From: Skermanella mucosa
GTDB lineage: Bacteria > Pseudomonadota > Alphaproteobacteria > Azospirillales > Azospirillaceae
Length of the DNA stretch: 64,000 bases
Assembly: GCF_016765655.2 (NCBI RefSeq)
Contig: NZ_CP086107.1
Coordinates: forward strand, 372,001 to 436,000
Direction of reading: 5' to 3'
Shown: one piece after another, positions 35,434 through 43,498 of the stretch
Layout of the letters: every line of letters begins with the position of its first letter
Position numbering within the stretch: position 1 is the stretch's first letter
Notes under the pieces: model-generated
What the model saw: only the letters and a program-made list of their open reading frames with translations
Told to the model about the DNA's origin: nothing
Database searches by the model: none
Position numbers and translations under genes: made by a program

Positions 35434-35623
35434 GTGCCTCGTGCCGATTGGGACTTCTTCGTCCGCAACGATCCGGACCTTTCCTGCATGCCGGTTCCAC
35501 AGGATTTCCGCCGCGATTTCGCGGCAGCCATCAAGCGGAGCGTCGAACCCGTCACCAACGGGATCGAGCCGTATGAAGCGGGCGCGGAGATCGTCCCTGG
35601 GCTGACCACGCTTCCAGCATTCG
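35434..35623 (+). pseudogene. Duplicated internal fragment of the MBL hydrolase gene
   Basis: 190 bp matching 290-479 with a constant offset (35144) and few substitutions; it encodes the stretch PRADWDFFVRNDPDL through GLTTLPAF. It has neither the N-terminal half with the HTHPDH motif nor the C-terminal half, so it is non-functional. Flanks are unrelated to the parent gene. Confidence 0.85.
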
Positions 35624-35705
35624 CCGGTTCCCGACCACACGACGATCAGCCGGCGGGCGGCATGCCTGACGTCGGCGCTGCGGACCGCCCTTCCGGATGG
35701 CGCGA

Positions 35706-36338
35706 TCACCCCGCCGCGTGCAATCCGCCCCGGATCAGGGCCGCGAATGTCTCGACGGCTTCCGCCTCCCCGCAACGGCCGCGCACCACCGCGGCCGACA
35801 TCGCTTCGCCCGCGCCGACCAGACCGACGCAGAGGCGTTCCAGATCGGCTGCCGGCAAGCTGCTGTGCGGCCGCAACACCGCCACGAACATCCGGACGCA
35901 GTTTTCGACCAGCTCCTGGAACACCGTCGCCTTGTCCTCGCTTCCCGCCAGCGCCGCCCCCACCGCGTGAAACTCTCCCTTCGTGTCGGCGGCGCATTTT
36001 ATGTAGGCGTCCGCGAGGACCTCGCTGGTTTCCCGCAGGTCGCGCCGGTCGTCGGCCATCGCCTCCCGGAAAGCGTCGACCCGCTCGGTGTCGATCCACC
36101 GGTAGAGCTCGATCAACAGGCCCGACCGCGTTCCGAAGTGATCGTAGGCGACGGGCTTGGAAACGCCGGCACGCGCGGCCAGGTGCCCGAGCGTCAAGCG
36201 GTCCGCCCCCTCTTCGCGGATGATCAGGAGCGCCGTGTCGAGCAGCTGGCGCCGCCGCTCCTCCTTGCTGAGCCGCCGCGACGCCGTCCGGGGGGACGGA
36301 CCGTGCGCAGCGCCCTTCACGTCATCGACCTCTTGCAT
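35706..36338 (-). CDS. TetR-family transcriptional regulator
   Basis: A 210-residue TetR repressor. The helix-turn-helix is LLDTALLIIREEGADRLTLG, HLAARAGVSKPVAYDHFGTR; a C-terminal ligand and dimer domain follows. The ATG at 36338 lies inside the left arm of a perfect inverted repeat shared with the divergent gene at 36409, so autoregulation and control of that gene are likely. An in-frame later start is possible, because the first 20 residues are disordered and basic. Confidence 0.9.
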   Translation of the reverse strand: MQEVDDVKGAAHGPSPRTASRRLSKEERRRQLLDTALLIIREEGADRLTLGHLAARAGVSKPVAYDHFGTRSGLLIELYRWIDTERVDAFREAMADDRRDLRETSEVLADAYIKCAADTKGEFHAVGAALAGSEDKATVFQELVENCVRMFVAVLRPHSSLPAADLERLCVGLVGAGEAMSAAVVRGRCGEAEAVETFAALIRGGLHAAG

Positions 36339-36384
36339 AACCTACCATCAGTAGCTAGTCTCTTTCCTACGATTGGTAGGTTAT
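36337..36384. promoter_or_regulatory. TetR operator: perfect 11-bp inverted repeat
   Basis: ATAACCTACCA at 36337-36347 and TGGTAGGTTAT at 36374-36384 are exact complements, centred in the divergent promoter between the TetR gene and its target. The 26-bp spacer is long for one dimer, so each arm may bind separately. Confidence 0.7.
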
Positions 36385-36408
36385 ACCGTGACGCAAGGAG
36401 ACATAGCA

Positions 36409-37416
36409 ATGTCATCGCATCCCATTCTGCTCGTCGGCGGTTCCGGCATCGTCGGCCACTGGACCGCACGCTTCCTGCGCGCCGCCCATGCCGACGTGCC
36501 GTTGCTGATCGGCGGCCGGAATCCTGCCAAGGCTCGGGAGGCCGCCGCCCGGCTTGGCAACGCGGAAGGGGTGGCGCTCGACCTCGCCGCCGACGATCTC
36601 GGCCTGGGCGACCGCCCGGTCGGTGCCGTCGCCGTCCTGTTCACCGACGAGAGGGTCGCCGGGCTGCGCTTCGCCCAGGCACGCGGCGTGCCGCACGTCA
36701 GCATCTCTCCCGGCATCGCCGAGATCGCGCCCGAGGTCGCGGCCTACATCCATAAGCCCGATGCCGCGCCGGTCGTGCTCGGCACCGAATGGCTGGTCGG
36801 CGCCACGACCGTCCCGACGCTCGAATTCGCCAAGGCGTTCGGCCGCGTCCATGACATCGCCATCGGCGCGCTGCTCGACGAGGAGGACGCCTTCGGCCCG
36901 GCAGCGGAATCCGACCTGGAGCGTCAGACCAGGACCATGCCCGCAGCGCTCGCCCGTCGCGACGGCGCCTATGTCTGGCGCGTCGGCGACGACGCCAAGG
37001 GGAGCTTCCGCGCCGTGGACGGCACCGTGATGGAAGCGTCCGCCCTGTCTCCCAACGACGTCCTCGGCCTCGCGAACGCGACCGGTGCGCCGAACGTGCG
37101 GTTCGATCTCGCGGTCGGGGTGAGCTCCTCCCGCCGGCGCGGCGAACCGATGTCGACGGAAATCGTGATCGCGCTGGCCGGCGAGGACCATGACGGCCGG
37201 CCGCTGCGCACCCGTCATGCCGTCGTCCACCCGCAGGGGCAGATGCCGCTGACGGGGCTGGGCGTCGCCATGGTCCTCGAACGGCTCGCCGGGGTCGATG
37301 GCAGGCCGCCACCCCCGCCGGGGCTCTATTTCTCGCACCAGCTGCTCGAACCCGCCGCCTATCTCGCCCGCCTCGACGGGATCGGCGCGCGCATTCTGGA
37401 ACTGGAGGCGCCGTGA
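36409..37416 (+). CDS. NAD(P)-binding saccharopine-dehydrogenase-like protein
   Basis: A 335-residue Rossmann-fold protein. The dinucleotide motif LLVGGSGIVGHWTARFLRAA lies at residues 6-25, followed by PLLIGGRNPAKAREAAARLG, as in saccharopine-dehydrogenase-like and trans-acting reductases. The C-terminal half is unlike the well-studied members, so the reaction is unknown. Start at 36409 follows AAGGAGA; an earlier ATG at 36373 lies within the operator and is unlikely. It diverges from the TetR gene that probably represses it. Confidence 0.78.
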   Translation: MSSHPILLVGGSGIVGHWTARFLRAAHADVPLLIGGRNPAKAREAAARLGNAEGVALDLAADDLGLGDRPVGAVAVLFTDERVAGLRFAQARGVPHVSISPGIAEIAPEVAAYIHKPDAAPVVLGTEWLVGATTVPTLEFAKAFGRVHDIAIGALLDEEDAFGPAAESDLERQTRTMPAALARRDGAYVWRVGDDAKGSFRAVDGTVMEASALSPNDVLGLANATGAPNVRFDLAVGVSSSRRRGEPMSTEIVIALAGEDHDGRPLRTRHAVVHPQGQMPLTGLGVAMVLERLAGVDGRPPPPPGLYFSHQLLEPAAYLARLDGIGARILELEAP

Positions 37417-37537
37417 ACGGCACCCGGCCGGCCGCCACAGCTCGAAGCGGCCGAACGGCCGGCATGTCCCTCGAAACCCCGGTCCGTACCGGCGATCCTG
37501 CGGCAACAGCCGGACCCGTCCGGGACATGCCGGTCCT

Positions 37538-38740
37538 TCACGGGCATCTTCGGGCCATGAAGGCCAGCGACCCTCCCAGCAAGGCCGCCAGGGCCAATGC
37601 GATGAAGCCCGCGGCATACCCGCCGAATGCGTCATGGGCGAAGGAAAGGGTCGGGGGCCCGACGACGACGCCGAGGAACGTGAAGAACATCACCGCGCCG
37701 GTCGTGGCGCCGATCTGCGCGAAGTGGCTGCGTTTCGCGACCTCGGCCAGAAAGACGCCGTTCCAGCCCGCCGCCGTCAGCCCGAGGATCGCGAAGACGA
37801 CCGCGACCAGGGGAAGCGGCCACGCCGGGCCGATCGTGACCACCATGGCGCACGCCCCCGCCATGATCGCCGCCAGGAAGATCAGGACCAGGCTGGCGTC
37901 GCCCGTCCGATCGGCGGCCGCGCCCCAGAGGATGCGCCCAAGGACGCCGGCGACCTGAGAGGCCGCGAGGATGGATCCGGCCGCGACCAGCCCGATCCCG
38001 ACCTCCTCGACCAGGAGCACGACCATGAAGCTCATGACGCTGAGCTGGATCGCGGAGAAGCAGAGGGATGCGCCGGCGAGCAACGACAGGCGCCGGCTGC
38101 CGGCGACGGCCCTGAGTCCTTCCAAGGGCATCCGCAGCACGGGACTGCCGGGTGCGCGGTCGAAGTCCCAGCGGTCGCGGACGCGCTGGGCGACCAGGCA
38201 CAGCCAGGCGGCGGCCGCCGCGCAGGCGACAAGGCCCGATTGCCAGCCATATGAGACGGCCAGGAACGGCCCGAGCAGGCCGGCGGCCATTCCGCCCAGC
38301 GGCACGCCGGTCTGCTTTATCGAGAAGATCAGGTTGCGGCGCCGCTCGGGCGCGTGGCGCACGAGGAGGTGCGCCGCGGACGGGTTGGGCAGCCCGTAGC
38401 CCGCCCCGATGGCGAGCGAGCCCGCCAGGAGGGTGCCGAGATGGGGCACGGTGATGGCGATGCATCCCAATGCCGTGCAGGCCATGCTGATCTGGCTGGT
38501 CCGGCAGGCACCGTAGCGGCGGACGAGGCCGCCGGCCACGAGCGACGATCCCATGGCCGCGACGTAGAGCGCCCCGATCTGGTAACCGATCATGCTCGCG
38601 GGGACTTCGAGGACGCGGGCGATCTCCGGGGCGATGGCAGGGACCAGGAGCACCGCCATCGAGGCTATCATCTGCACCGCCGTCGTCTCGGCCACGACGC
38701 CGAACAGGTCCACGGCCGGGGCGCCGTTCCGGACGGTCAA
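37538..38740 (-). CDS. Major facilitator superfamily transporter
   Basis: A 400-residue, about 12-helix MFS protein. The loop 2-3 motif is degenerate (GGLVRRYGACRTSQ), and the second half shows the related GRILWGAAADRTGD. The helices are clear (MIASMAVLLVPAIAPEIARV; LPLVAVVFAILGLTAAGWNG). The start is taken as TTG at 38740, sharing TTGA with the tctA stop and preceded by GGAAGAGA; no ATG upstream of the first helix fits. Placement in the tct operon suggests uptake or efflux of a related carboxylate. Confidence 0.82.
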   Translation of the reverse strand: MTVRNGAPAVDLFGVVAETTAVQMIASMAVLLVPAIAPEIARVLEVPASMIGYQIGALYVAAMGSSLVAGGLVRRYGACRTSQISMACTALGCIAITVPHLGTLLAGSLAIGAGYGLPNPSAAHLLVRHAPERRRNLIFSIKQTGVPLGGMAAGLLGPFLAVSYGWQSGLVACAAAAAWLCLVAQRVRDRWDFDRAPGSPVLRMPLEGLRAVAGSRRLSLLAGASLCFSAIQLSVMSFMVVLLVEEVGIGLVAAGSILAASQVAGVLGRILWGAAADRTGDASLVLIFLAAIMAGACAMVVTIGPAWPLPLVAVVFAILGLTAAGWNGVFLAEVAKRSHFAQIGATTGAVMFFTFLGVVVGPPTLSFAHDAFGGYAAGFIALALAALLGGSLAFMARRCP

Positions 38741-40227
38741 GACAGTCTCTTCCGGACGGCGAACCCGATGGCGATGGCGAGCATGACCGCCGTGACCCCG
38801 TAGAGGGCCAGGGAGATCGGGCTCTGGAACAGGATCCCGACATCGCCGTCGCTGATGCTGAGCGCCCGTCGGAAACTGTTCTCCATGTCGGCGCCCAGCA
38901 GGAGGCCGAGCACGATCGGCACCAGGGAGATATCCAGCTTGCGCAGCGCGAAGCCCAGGAGGCCGAAGCCGATCATGACCATCAGGTCGAAACTGCTGTG
39001 GCTGATCGAATACACGCCGACGAAGCTGACCATCACGACGAGCGGCATGAGCACCCATGTCGGCAGCAGGAGCATCCGGGTGAACATGCCGACCAGGGGC
39101 AGATTGAGCGCGAGAAGCACGACGTTGGCCACGTACAGCGCGGCGATCAGGCCCCACACGATGTCGGGCTGACGTTCGAACAGCAGCGGGCCGGGCGTGA
39201 TGTTGAGCGAGATCAGCAGGGCCAGCATGACCGCCGTGGTGCCGCTGCCGGGAACCCCCAGCGTCAGCATCGGGATCAGCGCGCCGCCGGCCGCCGCGTT
39301 GTTGCCGGCCTCCGGTGCGGCGACCCCCCGCGGGTCTCCCTTGCCGAACGTACCGTCCTTGTCCGAGATGCGCTTCTCGGCGATGTAGGAGAGGAAGGCG
39401 CCCAGCGAAGCCCCGGCCCCGGGCAGGACGCCGGCCACGAAGCCGATCAGCGAGCCGCGCATCATGGCGCCCAGGCTGATCCGGATGTCGTTCAGCCTGG
39501 GGAGCACCCGTCCCACCCGGGGCATTGCGGCGGTGGGTTCGTGGGAGGTTTCCAGGAAGATCAGGACCTCGCTGATGGCGAACAGGCCGACGATCGCCAC
39601 GATCGGGTCGAAGCCGTCGTAGAGTTCGAACTGGCCGAGCGTGAATCGCTGGACGCCGCTGGCGGGGTCGAGGCCCACGGTCGCCAGGAGCAGCCCGAGG
39701 AAGGCGGCGATCAGCGTCTTGGCCGGGTTGGCCCCGGTTATGCCTCCGATCGTCGCGAACGCCATCACGTAGAGCGCGAAATATTCGGTGGGGCCGAAAT
39801 GGATGGCGGCACCGGCAAGCAGCGGCGAAAACAGCGTCAGCCCGATCGTCGCCAGCGTGGCACCGACGAACGAGGCGACGGCCGATATGGCAAGGGCCTC
39901 GGAGGCCCTCCCGGACTTGGCCATGGGATAGCCGTCCAGGGTCGTCATGATCGCCGGTTCATCGCCCGGGATGTTGAGCATGATGCTCGATATGCGGCCG
40001 CCGTACATGCACCCGTAGTAGACGCACGACAGCAGGATCATCGACGAGGCCGGGTTGAGCTGCAGCGAGAAGGCCAGCGGGATCAGGATGGCGACGCCGT
40101 TGACCGGGCCGATGCCCGGCAAGGCGCCGATGATGGTCCCGATGAAGCAGCCGAATATGGCCAGGCCGAGATTGCCCGGGGTCAGCGCTACCGCGAACCC
40201 GTCGAGCAGAGACGTCATGATGTCCAT
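38737..40227 (-). CDS. tctA: Tripartite tricarboxylate transporter large permease (TctA family)
   Basis: A 496-residue membrane protein with about 11-12 helices. TctA blocks: GCFIGTIIGALPGIGPVNGVAI near the N-terminus, MYGGRISSIMLNIPGDEPAI, and the second repeat FVAGVLPGAGASLGAFLSY followed by GVAAPEAGNNAAAGGALIPMLTLGVPG. It imports a carboxylate with TctB and TctC. Start at 40227, 4 bp after the tctB stop. Confidence 0.92.
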   Translation of the reverse strand: MDIMTSLLDGFAVALTPGNLGLAIFGCFIGTIIGALPGIGPVNGVAILIPLAFSLQLNPASSMILLSCVYYGCMYGGRISSIMLNIPGDEPAIMTTLDGYPMAKSGRASEALAISAVASFVGATLATIGLTLFSPLLAGAAIHFGPTEYFALYVMAFATIGGITGANPAKTLIAAFLGLLLATVGLDPASGVQRFTLGQFELYDGFDPIVAIVGLFAISEVLIFLETSHEPTAAMPRVGRVLPRLNDIRISLGAMMRGSLIGFVAGVLPGAGASLGAFLSYIAEKRISDKDGTFGKGDPRGVAAPEAGNNAAAGGALIPMLTLGVPGSGTTAVMLALLISLNITPGPLLFERQPDIVWGLIAALYVANVVLLALNLPLVGMFTRMLLLPTWVLMPLVVMVSFVGVYSISHSSFDLMVMIGFGLLGFALRKLDISLVPIVLGLLLGADMENSFRRALSISDGDVGILFQSPISLALYGVTAVMLAIAIGFAVRKRLS

Positions 40228-40231
40228 GGGG

Positions 40232-40663
40232 TTATCCGACGGTTTGGGGCCATAGCGGCAGCGGCAGGTCGAGGACCTGGTCGAAAAGCACGAACAGCAC
40301 GAGGGACAGGGCGGCACCGGTCGCGAGGGCCGGCAGCCAGCGCGCGCCGAGCAGCCGCGCCAGGAAGGTCACGCCGAGCAGGGTGGCCACCGGGAAGCCC
40401 AGCGTCTCCAGCAGCAGGGCGTATCCTCCGAGGACCGCGACCGCCAGGGCCTGGCGAAGCAAGGGCCGCCCTACGGCCCATCGCGGGTTCGGATCCGGCC
40501 GCAGGATCAGGAACAGGCTCAGGATTCCGAGCGGCACCGCGAGCAGGCGCGGGAAGGCCGCGGGGCCCACCGGGTCCGAAAACCCGGCCTCGAAGCTCCC
40601 CGCGGTCACGAAGGCCCACGCCGCCAGTGCCGCGAACAGCAGTCCGGCGATGCGGTCGCTCAC
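40232..40663 (-). CDS. tctB: Tripartite tricarboxylate transporter small permease (TctB family)
   Basis: A 143-residue protein with four hydrophobic segments, including GLLFAALAAWAFVTAG at the N-terminus and FPVATLLGVTFLARLLGARW in the third. The PVGPAAFPRLLAVPLGILSL block is typical of TctB. Start GTG at 40663 shares GTGA with the tctC stop. Weakly conserved family, so assignment leans on gene order tctC-tctB-tctA. Confidence 0.85.
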   Translation of the reverse strand: MSDRIAGLLFAALAAWAFVTAGSFEAGFSDPVGPAAFPRLLAVPLGILSLFLILRPDPNPRWAVGRPLLRQALAVAVLGGYALLLETLGFPVATLLGVTFLARLLGARWLPALATGAALSLVLFVLFDQVLDLPLPLWPQTVG

Positions 40664-41631
40664 CTGATGATCCCGATCGCCTTGGAAATGTCCCGCATGT
40701 CGGCGACCTGCTCGTTCACGAAGGCCTGGAACTCCTCGCCGCCGCGCCAGATCGGCACGAGACCCTTGGACGTGGCGGTCTCCTTCCACTCCTTGGACTC
40801 GTACAGGTTCCTGAGGATGTCGACCCAGCCCTGGTACGCCTCGTCGGACACCTCCCCGCCGGTGTAGAAGCCGCGCCAATTGTAGCCGGTCACGTCGACT
40901 CCCTGCTCCTTGGCGGTCGGCACGTCCGGGAAGGCGGGGATCCGTTCGTCGGAGAGCGCCGCGAGGATGCGGACGTCGCCGGACTCGACGAAGCCCGCCA
41001 CCTCCCCGAGGTCGGTGACGACGGTGCCGACATGCCCGCCGAGCATCTGGGTCACGGCGGGCCCGCCGCCGTCGAACTGGACCCAGCGGATCTTCCGCAG
41101 GTCGGCGTTGGTCACGCCGGTCTCCTGCGCGAGCATGAGGAGGCGGATATGGTCCCAGCCGCCGATGCCCGAAGATCCGGCGGCCACCACCGAACCCGGA
41201 TCCGACTTCAGCGAGGCGAGCAGCTGGCCGAGGTCCTGGATCGGAGAATCCTTCGGGACCAGGACGACTCCGACATCGGTGCCCAGCATGCCGATCCAGC
41301 GCATGACGTCGGTGTCGGCCGGGTATTTCCCCTGGGCGATCTGCGTGATGCCGACCGTGCTGGTGGCGACGATCAGGTTCTCCGCGCCGGGCCGCTTGGA
41401 AGCGACGTTGGCATAGGCGACGGCGCCGACGCCGCCGGCCATGTTGGTGACCTGCACCGGCCCGGGCACGAGGTTCTGGTCATAGAGCAGCTTGCCCACC
41501 GTGCGGCAGGTGAAGTCCCAGCCGCCTCCCGGATCGGCCGGAGCGATGCATTCGACGTTCGCCGGCGTGAAGGCGCTCAGCGAGACTATCAGGGCGGCAC
41601 CCCCGACGATGCGTTTCAGGGCCGTTATCAT
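40660..41631 (-). CDS. tctC: Tripartite tricarboxylate transporter binding protein (TctC/Bug family)
   Basis: A 323-residue exported protein. Signal peptide about residues 1-24 (IVGGAALIVSLSAF). The first ligand loop reads CIAPADPGGGWDFTCR in place of the more usual PFxPGGxxD, with VQVTNMAGGVGAVAYANVA and the second loop LGGHVGTVVTDLGEV. A Cys pair (CIAP, FTCR) suggests a disulfide next to the pocket. Such variation matches the TctC group rather than the Bug group. Probably binds a tricarboxylate or related acid. First gene of the operon. Confidence 0.88.
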   Translation of the reverse strand: MITALKRIVGGAALIVSLSAFTPANVECIAPADPGGGWDFTCRTVGKLLYDQNLVPGPVQVTNMAGGVGAVAYANVASKRPGAENLIVATSTVGITQIAQGKYPADTDVMRWIGMLGTDVGVVLVPKDSPIQDLGQLLASLKSDPGSVVAAGSSGIGGWDHIRLLMLAQETGVTNADLRKIRWVQFDGGGPAVTQMLGGHVGTVVTDLGEVAGFVESGDVRILAALSDERIPAFPDVPTAKEQGVDVTGYNWRGFYTGGEVSDEAYQGWVDILRNLYESKEWKETATSKGLVPIWRGGEEFQAFVNEQVADMRDISKAIGIIR

Positions 41632-41700
41632 GATCTGGCGTTCCTCTCCATTTTTATGGTTGAAGCGATGACGTCCCCGAGGAGGCGAGGCGGAGCCCCC

Positions 41701-42408
41701 TCATGTCACGAGACGTTCGCGGGCACCGCCAAGCACCGAGCCGCGGAGCCTGGACTTGCGGATCTCGGTCTCGAACGCGGACAGGACGGCGTCGCGTCCG
41801 GATCGGACATGGGCGGTTATCGCCTGGGCAGCCGCCTCGGCGTCTCCCGCCCGGATGAGCGTCACGATCCGGGTGTGCTCGCGGTGCGCCGTGTCGCGTC
41901 CCTCGGGCGTACTGGCGAGCAGCCAGCGGGCGCGGTCGATGCGCAGCATGATGTCCTCGACCGCCCGGATGAGAAACGGATTTCCGGACAGGCCGGCCAG
42001 CATGACATGCACGTCGCTGCCGATCCGGAACCAGGTCTCGGGTGACGCGTCGTGCAGCCCGCGATCGATCGTCGCCTGGATGGCGTCCAGCTGTTCCGGC
42101 AGGGCGCGGGCGCAGGCCAGCCGGACGGCCTGGGATTCGACGATCTCCCGCCACTCGTAGACGGAGGCCAGCTCCCGCTCGCTGATCGGGGCGACGCGGT
42201 AGCCGCGGTGTTCGCGAACCACCAGCCCCTCCCGCTCCAGGCGCAGCAGCGCCTCGCGGATCGGTGTCCGCGACGCGCCGACGAGGGCCTGCAGGTCCCG
42301 CTCGGAGACCCTCTCCCCAGGCACCAGGTCGAGCTCCAGGATGAGCTTGCGCAGCCGCGCAAACACCTGGTTTCCGATCTGCCTGCTGCCGTCGCCGTCG
42401 TTCCCCAT
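41701..42408 (-). CDS. GntR/FCD-family regulator
   Basis: A 235-residue regulator. Winged helix: PGERVSERDLQALVGASRTPIREALLRLEREG; FCD domain with YEWREIVESQAVRLACARA, the His in IGSDVHVMLAGLSGNPFLI, and AHREHTRIVTLIRAGD. ATG at 42408; the open frame extends further upstream but across the operator. It lies between the tct operon (same strand) and the divergent HMG-CoA-lyase gene, with a TGGTCGACCA palindrome in between, so it may control both. Confidence 0.88.
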   Translation of the reverse strand: MGNDGDGSRQIGNQVFARLRKLILELDLVPGERVSERDLQALVGASRTPIREALLRLEREGLVVREHRGYRVAPISERELASVYEWREIVESQAVRLACARALPEQLDAIQATIDRGLHDASPETWFRIGSDVHVMLAGLSGNPFLIRAVEDIMLRIDRARWLLASTPEGRDTAHREHTRIVTLIRAGDAEAAAQAITAHVRSGRDAVLSAFETEIRKSRLRGSVLGGARERLVT

Positions 42409-42470
42409 CGAAAATCCTCGACTCCGCCCTGGCCTTGCGCCGCCGGTTGGGTGTAGACGGTATGCCAATT

Positions 42471-42480
42471 TGGTCGACCA
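42471..42480. promoter_or_regulatory. GntR operator TGGTCGACCA
   Basis: A perfect 10-bp palindrome between the divergent GntR gene (start 42408) and the lyase gene (start 42512). It has the TGGT-NN-ACCA form expected for FadR/FCD regulators and sits only 32 bp before the lyase start, where it would block transcription. Confidence 0.6.
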
Positions 42481-42511
42481 CCGCAACCCCCAACGAGCCG
42501 AAAGGACGAGC

Positions 42512-43489
42512 ATGCAAATGCGCACGACCGATGATCAGAAGATCCGCATGGAGGGCTTTCCCGCCGAGGTCACGGTGATCGATGTCGGCCCGCGCGACGG
42601 GCTGCAGTCCGAGCCCGGATGGATTCCGACGGAAGAGAAGATCGCCCTGATCGACGGCCTGATAGACGCCGGGATCCGGCAGCTGGAGGCGACGTCGTTC
42701 GTGTCGCCGCGGGCGGTTCCGCAGATGCGCGATGCCGCCGAGGTGATCGCCGGGGTCGACAGGTCGAAGGGCGCGGCGCTGACCGCCCTGGTGCCGAATG
42801 CCCGGGGAGCCGAACGCGCCGCCGCCGTGGGGATCGACGCCATGGTGGTCTTCCTGTCCGCCTCCGAAAGCCATAACCGGAAGAATGTGAACCGTTCCGT
42901 GGCTCAATCCCTGGACGGCTTCGGCGAGGTATGCGGGGTCGCCGGCGAGGCCGGCATTCCCGTGTACGGCGCGATCGCGACGTCCTTCGGCTGTCCCTTC
43001 GAGGGATCCGTTCCGGTAAGCCGGGTCGTGGACATCGCCAAGGCGTACCGGGACCTCGGCATCACCCGCCTGACGCTGGGCGACACGACGGGCATGGCGA
43101 CACCCCCCATCGTCAAGGCGACCTGCCGCGCGCTGCGCCGGGAGCTGCCGGAGACCGAGGTGACGCTTCACTTCCACAATACGCGCGGCGTCGGGCTCGC
43201 CTGCGTCTATGCGGGGCTCGAGGAGGGGGTGACCCGCTATGAGGCGTCGATCGGGGGCCTCGGCGGCTGCCCCTTCGCCCCCGGCGCCACCGGGAACATC
43301 TGCACCGAGGATCTCGTCTACATGCTCGACGAGTGCGGGGTCCGCTCCGGCGTCGACCTCGCGCGGCTGGTGGAGGTCTCGCGACGGCTCGAAAGTGTCG
43401 TCGGCCGGACGCTGCCGGGCCAGGTGATGAAGGCCGGGCCGCGGCTCTCGCTCTATCCCGTCGACTCCGTCGCGACGGCTTGCGGTTGA
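42512..43489 (+). CDS. HMG-CoA lyase-like enzyme, copy 1
   Basis: A 325-residue DRE-TIM metallolyase. DVGPRDGLQSEPGWIPTEEK carries the DxxxRDG metal and base residues. LHFHNTRG gives the two His metal ligands, and GLGGCPFAPGATGN contains the catalytic Cys of hydroxymethylglutaryl-CoA lyases. The enzyme cleaves 3-hydroxy-3-methylglutaryl-CoA or a related 3-hydroxy-3-alkyl acyl-CoA by retro-aldol chemistry. Its HFHNT differs from the usual HxHDT. It is followed 9 bp later by a CoA-transferase that can make its CoA-ester substrate. The paralogue at 49126 is only partly similar, so substrates may differ. Confidence 0.88.
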   Translation: MQMRTTDDQKIRMEGFPAEVTVIDVGPRDGLQSEPGWIPTEEKIALIDGLIDAGIRQLEATSFVSPRAVPQMRDAAEVIAGVDRSKGAALTALVPNARGAERAAAVGIDAMVVFLSASESHNRKNVNRSVAQSLDGFGEVCGVAGEAGIPVYGAIATSFGCPFEGSVPVSRVVDIAKAYRDLGITRLTLGDTTGMATPPIVKATCRALRRELPETEVTLHFHNTRGVGLACVYAGLEEGVTRYEASIGGLGGCPFAPGATGNICTEDLVYMLDECGVRSGVDLARLVEVSRRLESVVGRTLPGQVMKAGPRLSLYPVDSVATACG

Positions 43490-43498
43490 GGTGAAGTC

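Noticed and set aside
38998-42045. A 1015-residue plus-strand frame antisense to the tct operon
   Set aside because: His/Asp/Arg-rich shadow; the minus-strand tct genes have clear families.
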